This document shows positions 44,669-53,542 of a stretch of 64,000 bases of DNA, piece by piece. The notes below the pieces were generated by a model, which saw only the letters and a list, made by a program, of their open reading frames with translations, made no database searches and was not told the origin of the DNA. Position numbers and translations under genes: made by a program. The stretch lies in contig NZ_CP046452.1 in NCBI RefSeq assembly GCF_009734385.1, positions 1,674,001-1,738,000 of the forward strand. The letters are read 5' to 3'. This DNA is from Corynebacterium kalinowskii. GTDB taxonomy: Bacteria; Actinomycetota; Actinomycetes; Mycobacteriales; Mycobacteriaceae. Within the stretch, counting starts at the first letter, position 1, and each line of letters begins with the position of its first letter.

Positions 44669-45349
44669 TTAGCTTAGTGCAGCAGGAGTGAGCCGTCCGT
44701 CAGTCATCTCGTAGATGCGATCGCAGTACTCAAGGACGTCTAAATCATGGGTCACCATGACGCCAGCGACGCCGAGGTCGTGACATTCTTCTGCAAGAAG
44801 GCGGACAATGTCGTGTGATCGGTTCCGATCGAGCGCTGCGGTGGGTTCGTCCACCAGCAACAATTCTGGCCCGGCGACCAGGGCGCGGGCGATGCCGATT
44901 CGTTGGCGCTCGCCACCAGAGAGCTGGGCTGGGCGGTAATCTGCGCGGTGTTCCATTTCCACAGCAGCGAGCAATTCGGTCACGCTACGTCGACCGCGTT
45001 TGCCCTGAATACGGGCCGCTAGTTCCAACTGTTCTTTGGCTTTGAGTGCCGCTGGCAGATTTGTGGTGGATTGAAATACGAAGCCGATGTGATCGCGGCG
45101 CATCTTGGCTAGCTGAGCGTCGTTCATTCCGGCTACATCGGTTCCGGCAATCTTTACGGACCCGCTATCGGGAGTAGTGAGCGCTCCGGCTACTGCCAGC
45201 AAGGTGGACTTGCCAGAACCAGACGGGCCGACAACTGCGACGAATTCTCCCGGCTTAACGGAAAGGGAAACGTGGTCGAGAGCATGCACGACGCTTTCTC
45301 CGTCCCCGTAATCGATGCAGACATCGCTGAGTTCAAGGGCGTTGGTCAT
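44669..45349 (-). CDS. ABC transporter ATP-binding protein (LolD/MacB type)
   Basis: 226 residues, cytosolic ATPase. Walker A GPSGSGKST (41-49), Q-loop GFVFQSTTNLPAALKAKEQLELAARI, signature QLSGGERQRIGIARALV, Walker B LLLVDEPTAALD and switch histidine VMVTHD. The DxLxLxE-type spacing belongs to the FtsX-partner subgroup that moves lipoproteins, peptides or drugs mechanically across the envelope. Its start overlaps the permease stop by four bases (ATGA). Confidence 0.94.
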   Translation of the reverse strand: MTNALELSDVCIDYGDGESVVHALDHVSLSVKPGEFVAVVGPSGSGKSTLLAVAGALTTPDSGSVKIAGTDVAGMNDAQLAKMRRDHIGFVFQSTTNLPAALKAKEQLELAARIQGKRGRRSVTELLAAVEMEHRADYRPAQLSGGERQRIGIARALVAGPELLLVDEPTAALDRNRSHDIVRLLAEECHDLGVAGVMVTHDLDVLEYCDRIYEMTDGRLTPAALS

Positions 45350-46455
45350 CGGTTTTCTCCCAGAGCGTTGAGTGGATTTGTACGAGTCACACGAAGAACC
45401 GCGACGAAGGCACCAATGAGACCCGAAATGAACAAGGTGAGTGCGCCAATCAAAACCGGCGTCAGTTCGACCAAGTAGGGCATTCCTGTGTTTTCCAGTC
45501 CAAAGCCCATGAAGGTTGCGATGATGGAGCCAACGACAATGGACAGCACCAAAATGATGACGGCCTGCCCCATGGAATCCTTGAGCAAGAACCCCTTGGT
45601 GGCGCCCATGGCACGCATAACGGCGATGTCACCTGCCCGCTGGATAGTCCAAACGAGGAAGAAAGCGCCGGTAACCAGGGCAGCGATGATGTAAAGGAAC
45701 CACTGGATCATCATCAGAGTCAGCGTTTCCGCTGCATAGCCTGGCGAGGAGTCAAAGGACTCCTTCAGCGTGCGCACGTCAAGCCCTGTATCTGCAGGGA
45801 TGTCGGCACTTTGGGAAACGATCACCGAGGCCTTTTCGTAGGCCTCAGGGCGCGCTGCTTCACCGGCACGTGCGCCAGCGTGGACTTCCTGCCACACATC
45901 GATCGGCACATATGCCATGGCAACGTGGCCGAAGGTGCGCTGGTCTTCAGTAAAGCCAACGACGTTGAGCGTTGTTCCCACTCGATCAAGCGTGATCACG
46001 TCACCGATGGCGACGCCGTCCTCTTGCAGGTTTTCCGAAAGGATGACGTCGTGAGGCGTGCTCGTTGCTTGGCCGTCGGTACGTGGCTGAATCTTAGGCA
46101 AACCTTCCGGAGCGATGAAGGAACCTGGGACGACACCCATCAAGGTCAGATCGACTGGAGTGTTGTTTTGGTTTTTGGCGTTAACGATGGTCAGACCGAG
46201 TGGGGTGGCATCGGACAGCTTGTTAGCGTCGGTGAGCGCTACCTCGGAGCGAGTGAAGGCAGAATCGGTTTCAGTGCCCGTTTCGAATGCGATGGCCTTC
46301 GCATCTAAGGCTTTGAGACCGGAAACGCCATCATGCACGAGGCCGGAGGTGAGGCCCGAAATGATGACGATGAGGATGGACATGAGTCCGAGAACCATGC
46401 CCATGAGCGCAAAACGATTGCGCGCAAAAAGCATGTCTCTAAAAGCTAGGTACAT
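45346..46455 (-). CDS. ABC transporter permease, FtsX/MacB-like
   Basis: 369 residues: one N-terminal helix (about 17-38), a large extracytoplasmic domain (about 40-240) and three C-terminal helices (about 245-360) with AVMRAMGATKGFLLKDSMGQ, the coupling-loop signature of FtsX-fold permeases. One permease with one ATPase would work as a homodimer, like MacB-type or DevC-type exporters. It is the first gene of the operon; two palindromes precede it. Confidence 0.92.
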   Translation of the reverse strand: MYLAFRDMLFARNRFALMGMVLGLMSILIVIISGLTSGLVHDGVSGLKALDAKAIAFETGTETDSAFTRSEVALTDANKLSDATPLGLTIVNAKNQNNTPVDLTLMGVVPGSFIAPEGLPKIQPRTDGQATSTPHDVILSENLQEDGVAIGDVITLDRVGTTLNVVGFTEDQRTFGHVAMAYVPIDVWQEVHAGARAGEAARPEAYEKASVIVSQSADIPADTGLDVRTLKESFDSSPGYAAETLTLMMIQWFLYIIAALVTGAFFLVWTIQRAGDIAVMRAMGATKGFLLKDSMGQAVIILVLSIVVGSIIATFMGFGLENTGMPYLVELTPVLIGALTLFISGLIGAFVAVLRVTRTNPLNALGENR

Positions 46456-46497
46456 AGTGGGTTCTTTCGCGGGTGCGCGGACAGTAACTCATGTTAC

Positions 46498-46551
46498 CGA
46501 CATGGTGTCGATAACATTCCCACAAAGCATAACTTAGCGACACCGTGTCGC
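46498..46551. promoter_or_regulatory. Two TetR-type operators upstream of the ABC operon
   Basis: Site A is CGACATGGTGTCG (46498-46510); site B is GCGACACCGTGTCGC (46537-46551), a 7-1-7 palindrome. Centres are 40 bases apart, about four helical turns. Between A and the permease start lies a further inverted repeat GTAACTCATGTTAC (46483-46496). The shared CGACA-TGTCG half-sites point to one regulator, most simply the TetR encoded at 44099. Confidence 0.75.
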
Positions 46552-46875
46552 CAAAATCAGTCGGCCGATCTCCCTTATTCGTTTATCCACAACGTTTCCA
46601 GGTCGCCCAGCTCGACAACCAAGCCCCTTTTACCCCACATGCGAATTGACCCGGTTTCCAAAGTCCATCACATTGACACCCAACCCCCTCACCTATCCAT
46701 TCGAACCAACCTGCCCGGCAAGCACCCCTACCGGCCACAACCCCGCCTCGGGTAGCGAATCCGATTCCACATTTTCGAATGACTAATCAAAGCGTCTTGT
46801 GTCACTAATAATCTCAGTCTTGTTCGATTCCACCGCAGCAATCCGGCTACACAACTTGAACGAGGAGAGATCATC
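46552..46875. other. Intergenic region upstream of the Ltp-domain gene
   Basis: 324 bases, cytosine-rich and without a coding frame I would accept. It contains the promoter region of the divergent ABC operon at its left end. A TTGACA at 46673-46678 lacks a convincing -10 at the right distance. AGGAGA just before 46876 is the ribosome-binding site of the next gene. Confidence 0.45.
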
Positions 46876-47529
46876 ATGACCTACCCGCAGAACCCCCAAA
46901 ATCCATATACTCAGCCCACTATGCCGATGGCACCCGTCAAGAAGAAGGGCGGATGCGTCAAGTGGGGTGCCATCATCGGTGGCGTGTTCATCGCGGCCGT
47001 GGCCTGCAACGCCATCATTGGTGGCGGCGACACCACCACTTCCCCAGCCCCTGTGACAACGGAGGTAACCAACATGTCACCAGCTCCGCTAGCGCAGTTG
47101 CCGAGCGAGACCGCAGCAGCTCCGGAGAAGCCAGCTGCCGTCGTCGAAAAGCCTGCGGAAGCCCCTGCGGCACCGGAGAAGCCGGCTGCGGTCGCCGAAA
47201 AGCCTGCGGAAGCCCCGAAGGTGACCGTGGAGCAGAAGTCCGCGCTAAAGAAGGCGGAGTCATACTCCAAAACGATGCACATGTCGAAGGCCGGGATCTA
47301 CCATCAGCTGACCAGCGAGTACGGCGAGAAGTTCTCGCCCGAGGCGGCACAGTACGCGATCGATAACCTGAAGGCAGACTTCAACAAGAACGCACTCGAA
47401 AAGGCGAAGTCCTACCAAAAGAACATGAGCATGTCACCCGATAGTATCTATGACCAGCTTGTCTCCGAGTACGGCGAGCAATTTACCCCAGAGGAGGCGC
47501 AGTACGCGGTGGACAACCTGGCGCCGTAA
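46876..47529 (+). CDS. Envelope protein with two Ltp-type repeats
   Basis: 217 residues. A 20-residue Pro/Asn/Gln-rich head and KKK precede one hydrophobic segment (about 29-48) that ends AVACN, possibly a lipobox with C44. A low-complexity Ala/Pro/Glu/Lys region contains a repeated PEKPAAV-EKPAEAP unit (about 80-112). Two tandem domains of about 45 residues follow (about 118-165 and 167-215) with the pattern ALKKAESYSKTMHMSKAGIY and YGEKFSPEAAQYAIDNL. This is the Ltp/HTH-like repeat of PF07553, found in the phage TP-J34 superinfection-exclusion lipoprotein and in many Gram-positive surface proteins. GAGGAGA precedes the ATG. A phage-exclusion role is only an analogy. Confidence 0.75.
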   Translation: MTYPQNPQNPYTQPTMPMAPVKKKGGCVKWGAIIGGVFIAAVACNAIIGGGDTTTSPAPVTTEVTNMSPAPLAQLPSETAAAPEKPAAVVEKPAEAPAAPEKPAAVAEKPAEAPKVTVEQKSALKKAESYSKTMHMSKAGIYHQLTSEYGEKFSPEAAQYAIDNLKADFNKNALEKAKSYQKNMSMSPDSIYDQLVSEYGEQFTPEEAQYAVDNLAP

Positions 47530-47663
47530 CGGGTCACCTGCAGTTCACGACGTCGATTTCAGGACCGGCAGTTGTGCTGCGCAGCATTCTTGGTCCGTTT
47601 CTCAAGCTGGTTGGCCTCAAGGTATGCCACATGGAGCGAAGCGAAGCTCTCTGCGATAAGTAG

Positions 47664-49457
47664 CTACTCCAGCTCTTCGCCCAGCTCCAGCCACTGCATT
47701 TCCAACTCATCAAGCTCATCCTGCGCTTTGTTCATCGCGGCGTTGAGCTCGGTGAGCTTTGCTGTATCCATCGTCTCCGCGGCGACAGCCATGTCGGCGT
47801 TGTACTTGGCGACGGCATCTCGAAGCTTGCCCATCTTGCGCTCCAGCGCGTTCATTTCCTTTTGCACGCGGCGATGAGTGGCGGCGTCGATCTTCGGTTC
47901 TTCCTTGGCAGGCAAGTCCTTCTCACCAAGGTCGATGACACCTCCCTCTGCTGCAGCCGCTGCCGCGCGACGGTTCAGGTATTCTTCAATGCCGCCGGGC
48001 AAATTGGTCAACCTCCCATCGCCAAAGAGCGCCCAGGTGGAGTCACAAATCCGCTCAATCAGATAACGGTCGTGGGAAATCACGATGAGGGTGCCTGGCC
48101 AGCCGTCGAGTAGGGATTCGAGCTCCTGGAGGGTATCGATGTCCAGGTCATTTGTCGGCTCGTCCAAGAGCAGCACGTTCGGTTCGGCCATTAGGACGCG
48201 GGTGAGCTGCAACCGTCGACGCTCGCCACCTGAGAGATCACCAACCGGGGTGCGCTGACGCTTGGCGGAAAAGCCAAGGCGCTCTGCAAGTTGCGAGGCC
48301 GACATTTCCTTCTTGCCTATCTGCACATAGCTGGCCACCAGTTCCACGGCATCAATCAAACGCAGCGTCGGATCAAGATCATCAAGTTCCTGACGCAACC
48401 AGCCCAACTCCACGGTCTTGCCCTCGATACGACGACCGGCAGAAAGGGGGTGCTCCCCCGCCAAGGTACGCAAGAGGGTGGTCTTGCCGGAGCCATTGAC
48501 ACCAACGAGACCGATGCGCTCGCCAGGAGCGAGCCGCCAGGTGAGGTCGTCGACAAGCAGGCGCCCGTCCGGTGTTTCCACGCGGGCATCCTCCAGCTCA
48601 ATCACGACTTTGCCTTGGCGCTTTTTAGAAAAGGCCATGAGTTCGACGGAGTCGCGCGGTGCGGGCACATCCGCGATGAGCGCCTCCGCGGATTCAATCC
48701 GGTAGCGCGGCTTGGACGTACGGGCCGGCGCACCGCGACGCAGCCAGGCGAGCTCCTTGCGGGCCAGATTCAACCGGCGTTGTTCAATGGCATCGGCCTG
48801 GCGAGCACGCTCAGCGCGCGCAAACATCCAGTCGTTGTATCCACCTTCATAGGTGTCGACGGTGCCGTCATGGACTTCCCACGTCTTGGTGGCCACGGTG
48901 TCCAAGAACCAACGATCGTGTGTGACCACAACCAAAGCCATCTTGGATTTCAGCAGATACGATGCCAGCCATTGCACACCTTCGACATCGAGATGGTTGG
49001 TCGGCTCATCCAGAACCACCAGATCCAAGTCCTGCACCAGCGCGGCGGCAAGGTTCGTGCGACGACGCTCGCCACCAGACAAGCGTGACACCAGCGTATC
49101 TAAGCCCAGATCCACGATTCCCAGACCGCTGAGCACCTCACGAACCGCTGCATTCGAGGCCCATTCAAATGTCTGCAGTCCCAGCGGGGCCAGCACAACA
49201 TCAGCCACCGTGTGCTCGGGGTTAAGCTCAGCCCGCTGCGTAACGACGGCCATCTTCAGCTCACTATTGTGCGACACGCGACCTTCGTCAGGCGGTTCAA
49301 TACCCGTCAAGATCTCCAGCAGCGTGGTCTTTCCACCACCGTTCAGACCGACGACGCCGATACGTTCGCCGGTTTGGACGCCGAGGGAGACTCCATCAAG
49401 GAGTGTCTTCAAGCCAAAAGACTTCGTGACATTTTCAAGGTTAATCAGGTTTGCCAT
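47664..49457 (-). CDS. ABC-F family ATPase (Uup/EttA-like)
   Basis: 597 residues from ATG 49457, chosen because the protein then starts MANLINLENVTKSFGLKTLLDG. Two ABC domains: the first with GLNGGGKTTLLEILTG and LSGGERRRTNLAAAL, the second with GVNGSGKTTLLRTLAG, LSGGERRRLQLTRVL and LLLDEPTNDLD. The linker RARQADAIEQRRLNLARKELAWLRRGAPARTSKPRYRIE is typical of ABC-F, and the C-terminus (about 520-597) is a coiled coil as in Uup. These factors act on ribosomes or DNA and are not transporters. A 134-base gap follows to the convergent gene. Confidence 0.93.
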   Translation of the reverse strand: MANLINLENVTKSFGLKTLLDGVSLGVQTGERIGVVGLNGGGKTTLLEILTGIEPPDEGRVSHNSELKMAVVTQRAELNPEHTVADVVLAPLGLQTFEWASNAAVREVLSGLGIVDLGLDTLVSRLSGGERRRTNLAAALVQDLDLVVLDEPTNHLDVEGVQWLASYLLKSKMALVVVTHDRWFLDTVATKTWEVHDGTVDTYEGGYNDWMFARAERARQADAIEQRRLNLARKELAWLRRGAPARTSKPRYRIESAEALIADVPAPRDSVELMAFSKKRQGKVVIELEDARVETPDGRLLVDDLTWRLAPGERIGLVGVNGSGKTTLLRTLAGEHPLSAGRRIEGKTVELGWLRQELDDLDPTLRLIDAVELVASYVQIGKKEMSASQLAERLGFSAKRQRTPVGDLSGGERRRLQLTRVLMAEPNVLLLDEPTNDLDIDTLQELESLLDGWPGTLIVISHDRYLIERICDSTWALFGDGRLTNLPGGIEEYLNRRAAAAAAEGGVIDLGEKDLPAKEEPKIDAATHRRVQKEMNALERKMGKLRDAVAKYNADMAVAAETMDTAKLTELNAAMNKAQDELDELEMQWLELGEELE

Positions 49458-49541
49458 GGTGAAAGCCAATTCTAATGCATAGACCGCGAACACTTTCTAT
49501 TGACGAAAAGCGTACGCTGCAGCAATCCCGGCCACTGCGAA

Positions 49542-50477
49542 CTATCCCACTAACTCCGCCCCACCAGCTGGCCCCTCCGCCACGGCCACGGAGGTAGCCA
49601 CACCGGTGTCTAGCACGTAATCTGCCACGTCAACAGCTTGCTCCGCAGACTCACACAGGAACGCCACGGTTGGCCCGGAGCCGGATACCACTCCGGCCAG
49701 CGCCCCAGCAGTCTCACCAGCATTGAGAGTGCGGCGCAACTGTGGCAGCAGCGACAGCGCCGGGGCCTGCAGATCATTTGCCAAGTACTTCGCCACCTCA
49801 TGCGGATCACCGCTGAGGAGCGCCGCCGACAGCTCCTTGATGTCTCCAGCTCGAGCCATATCCGGGCGAGCCGCACGCATGTCATCGAGTGTGTGGAAGA
49901 CCTTGGGCGTCGACAAGCCCGCGCTATTGAGTGCCAGCGCCCAATGATAAGTCCCGCGCGAAAGCAGCGGCACCAATTGTTCGCCGCGTCCCGTGCCGAG
50001 CATGGTTCCGCCGAGCAGCGTAAACGGCACGTCTGAGCCCAGTCGGGCCGCCAGTGGCAGCAAATCGGCAGTGCTTATCGACGCCATCTGCCCCATCACA
50101 CGCAGCGCAGCAGCCGCATCAGCAGACCCGCCGGCCATGCCACCAGCAGTCGGAATGCCCTTGCGCAGGCGAATATCGATCATCGGCAGTGGGGCCCCGC
50201 CCTGGGAACGATGCAGCTCGGTCGCCATATCGATGGCTTTCCACACCAAATTATCCGGTGTGGTGGGCACGGCTGGGGCACCAAGCCCGGTGACGCTGAG
50301 GCTGCGCACGATGGAGCCTTCAGCAGTTGACTGATCTAGGAGTTCGACCTCGAGGTCGTCGTGCAGGCTCAGTGATTGGAAGACTGTCACCAGCTCGTGG
50401 TAGCCGTCCTCGCGGGCATCCCCGACCCCGAGGTGGAGGTTTACTTTTGCGTGGGCGCGTGCGGTCAGGATTGTCAT
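49542..50477 (-). CDS. ispE: 4-diphosphocytidyl-2-C-methyl-D-erythritol kinase
   Basis: A GHMP kinase of the non-mevalonate (MEP) isoprenoid pathway. 311 residues: [35 protein letters not shown] at the N-terminus, the ATP-binding glycine-rich loop [18 protein letters not shown], and [15 protein letters not shown]. Its ATG overlaps the rsmA stop by four bases, the order rsmA-ispE being conserved in actinobacteria. Confidence 0.96.
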   Translation of the reverse strand: MTILTARAHAKVNLHLGVGDAREDGYHELVTVFQSLSLHDDLEVELLDQSTAEGSIVRSLSVTGLGAPAVPTTPDNLVWKAIDMATELHRSQGGAPLPMIDIRLRKGIPTAGGMAGGSADAAAALRVMGQMASISTADLLPLAARLGSDVPFTLLGGTMLGTGRGEQLVPLLSRGTYHWALALNSAGLSTPKVFHTLDDMRAARPDMARAGDIKELSAALLSGDPHEVAKYLANDLQAPALSLLPQLRRTLNAGETAGALAGVVSGSGPTVAFLCESAEQAVDVADYVLDTGVATSVAVAEGPAGGAELVG

Positions 50478-51349
50478 TTGGTCACTCCGGCAAGCCGCAC
50501 GAAGTCGGCAACGCCGAGCTTTTCGCCACGCTCACTCGGGCTGATTCCAGCCTGCACCAGGGCTTCCTCGGCGGCAGCTCCGCCCCCGTAATAGCCGGAC
50601 AGCGCGGCACGCAGGGTTTTGCGACGCTGGGCGAACGCGGCGTCGATAAGCGGGAAGACGCGGGAGCGGGTCGCATCATCGAGAGGCCAGGGCTCGGTAC
50701 CTGGGGCGAAGCGATCGATGCGCACCAAACCGGATTCGATCTTCGGCGCAGGCCAGAACACATTCTTTCCGATAGACCCGGCGCGACGAACATCCCCGTA
50801 GAAAGCGGCCTTCACGCTGGGGACACCGTAGATTTTGGAGCCCGGGCTGGCTGCGAGCCGGTCGGCGACCTCCGCCTGAACCATCACTAACACGCGCTTG
50901 ATGGAGGGGAACTCTTCTAGTAGGTGCAGCAGCACCGGCACGGAAACGTTATATGGGAGGTTTGCCACCAACGCGGTTGGAGACGGTGCCCCGGCAGCTT
51001 CGAAGTCAGCATGGGAGACCTGGAGCGCATCCTTCAGGATGATCCGCAGCTTGTCTGCATGATCGGGCGCGCGCCATTGCACAGTGCTTGGCAGCTCGCC
51101 GGCCAGACGGGAATCGATCTCAACAGCGGTGACATCAGCCACCGTGTCCAGCAGGGCGAGGGTAAGCGAACCAAGCCCGGGTCCGACCTCAACAACGTGG
51201 TCTTGGTCGGATACCTCCGCGGCAGCCACAATCATGCGAACGGTGTTCGGGTCGTGGACAAAGTTCTGCCCCAGCTTCTTCGTCGGAGTAACGTCCAGTT
51301 TCTCCGCGAGTTGCCGAATTTCTACCGGGCCGAGCAGCTGTGCATCCAT
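50474..51349 (-). CDS. rsmA: 16S rRNA dimethyladenosine transferase
   Basis: Dimethylates the two adjacent adenines of the 3' hairpin of 16S rRNA. 291 residues from ATG 51349 (protein start [33 protein letters not shown]). SAM site [17 protein letters not shown], catalytic motif [14 protein letters not shown], and [16 protein letters not shown] near the end. The open frame upstream belongs to the end of the rpf2 region and is not used. Coupled to ispE downstream. Confidence 0.95.
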   Translation of the reverse strand: MDAQLLGPVEIRQLAEKLDVTPTKKLGQNFVHDPNTVRMIVAAAEVSDQDHVVEVGPGLGSLTLALLDTVADVTAVEIDSRLAGELPSTVQWRAPDHADKLRIILKDALQVSHADFEAAGAPSPTALVANLPYNVSVPVLLHLLEEFPSIKRVLVMVQAEVADRLAASPGSKIYGVPSVKAAFYGDVRRAGSIGKNVFWPAPKIESGLVRIDRFAPGTEPWPLDDATRSRVFPLIDAAFAQRRKTLRAALSGYYGGGAAAEEALVQAGISPSERGEKLGVADFVRLAGVTK

Positions 51350-51372
51350 ACCTGATGAATCTACCGGAAGGC

Positions 51373-52527
<1,155 letters not shown>

Positions 52528-52702
52528 TCACATTCACATTGGTTCGGTTCTTGACGTCACGGTACGGTAACGAATCAATGAAGTCCAGCAAGCCCCAAAT
52601 CACGCGCGTGTCTCAAATACACACAAAACCACAGTGAGCCACTCGAGTCACAGCCCACCTTGCTCTTTTCAATCCTGTGAAGTTACTAATAGTTTCGATC
52701 GC

Positions 52703-53542
52703 TCAAGGCATAAGGCCATAGACACGGTCAAACGTGGCATTAAGGGCTTCGACCAGTTCCTTAGGATCCTCGCCTCGAACTTCCGCCAGGCAGTAAGCAG
52801 CGTGTCCAACAAAAGAAGGTTCATTACGCGAACCCCGATACGGTTCCGCTGTCATATATGGAGCATCCGTTTCAATGAGGAACTGTCCCCGCGGTGCAAT
52901 GCGTGCCGCTTCACGGAGCTCATCATTGCGCTTGAAGGTGACATTGCCGGCAAAGCTCAGCACGTAACCACGATCCAGCGCCTCACGCGCGACATCGAGC
53001 GGTGAAGAGAAGCAGTGCAAAATCGTCTCTACCGGCTGTGGCGCATCCGCAAGCACCCGCATCAATCCCTCATCAGCTTCCCGATTGTGGATCATCAATG
53101 CCTTTCCCGAAGACACAGCGAGGTCAATGTGCCACCGCAGCGCCTCTTCCTGCACGTCCAGCGGAGCGCAGGTCTCGGACTTACCAATCCAATAGGTATC
53201 GAGTCCAGTTTCTCCGATGGCGACGCAGCGGGGTTCAGCGGCCATTTCAGTCAGTCGGGCTTTGGCAGCGTCGTCAAGCTCCTGCGCACGAGTCGGGTGT
53301 ATCGCGCAGGCTGCGTACACGCGCTCGTTGAGCTGCGCTGCTGCGAGGGCAGCCTCCGCCTCTGCGAGCCCGTCCCCCACCGTACAAATCCGATCCACTC
53401 CGGCCTCGACGGCACGGTCGACGATGGCTCGGATCTCCTCTTCTGTGCGCGCTCCACACGAGGCAAGGTGTGTGTGGGCATCGATCAGTCCGGGGAGGAA
53501 GGGAGCTGGTTCAGGGATAGGACGAGGCTTCTTCTTAGACAC
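52703..53542 (-). CDS. tatD: TatD family metal-dependent hydrolase (DNase)
   Basis: 279 residues, TIM-barrel amidohydrolase fold. Metal ligands: LIDAHTHLAS (HxH), the glutamate in AIGETGLDTYW, the histidines in LMIHNREADEGL and ETILHCFSS, and the aspartate in FLIETDAPYMTAEPYRGSRNEP. An Ala-rich insertion (AVEAGVDRICTVGDGLAEAEAALAAAQ) is normal. The start overlaps the end of the P-type ATPase gene by eight bases, so translation is probably coupled. Confidence 0.93.
   Translation of the reverse strand: MSKKKPRPIPEPAPFLPGLIDAHTHLASCGARTEEEIRAIVDRAVEAGVDRICTVGDGLAEAEAALAAAQLNERVYAACAIHPTRAQELDDAAKARLTEMAAEPRCVAIGETGLDTYWIGKSETCAPLDVQEEALRWHIDLAVSSGKALMIHNREADEGLMRVLADAPQPVETILHCFSSPLDVAREALDRGYVLSFAGNVTFKRNDELREAARIAPRGQFLIETDAPYMTAEPYRGSRNEPSFVGHAAYCLAEVRGEDPKELVEALNATFDRVYGLMP

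Noticed and set aside
52528..52702. cAMP-receptor (GlxR) site upstream of rpf2
   Set aside because: Only half-sites (TGTGA, TCACA) are present at wrong spacing; no TGTGA-N6-TCACA found.
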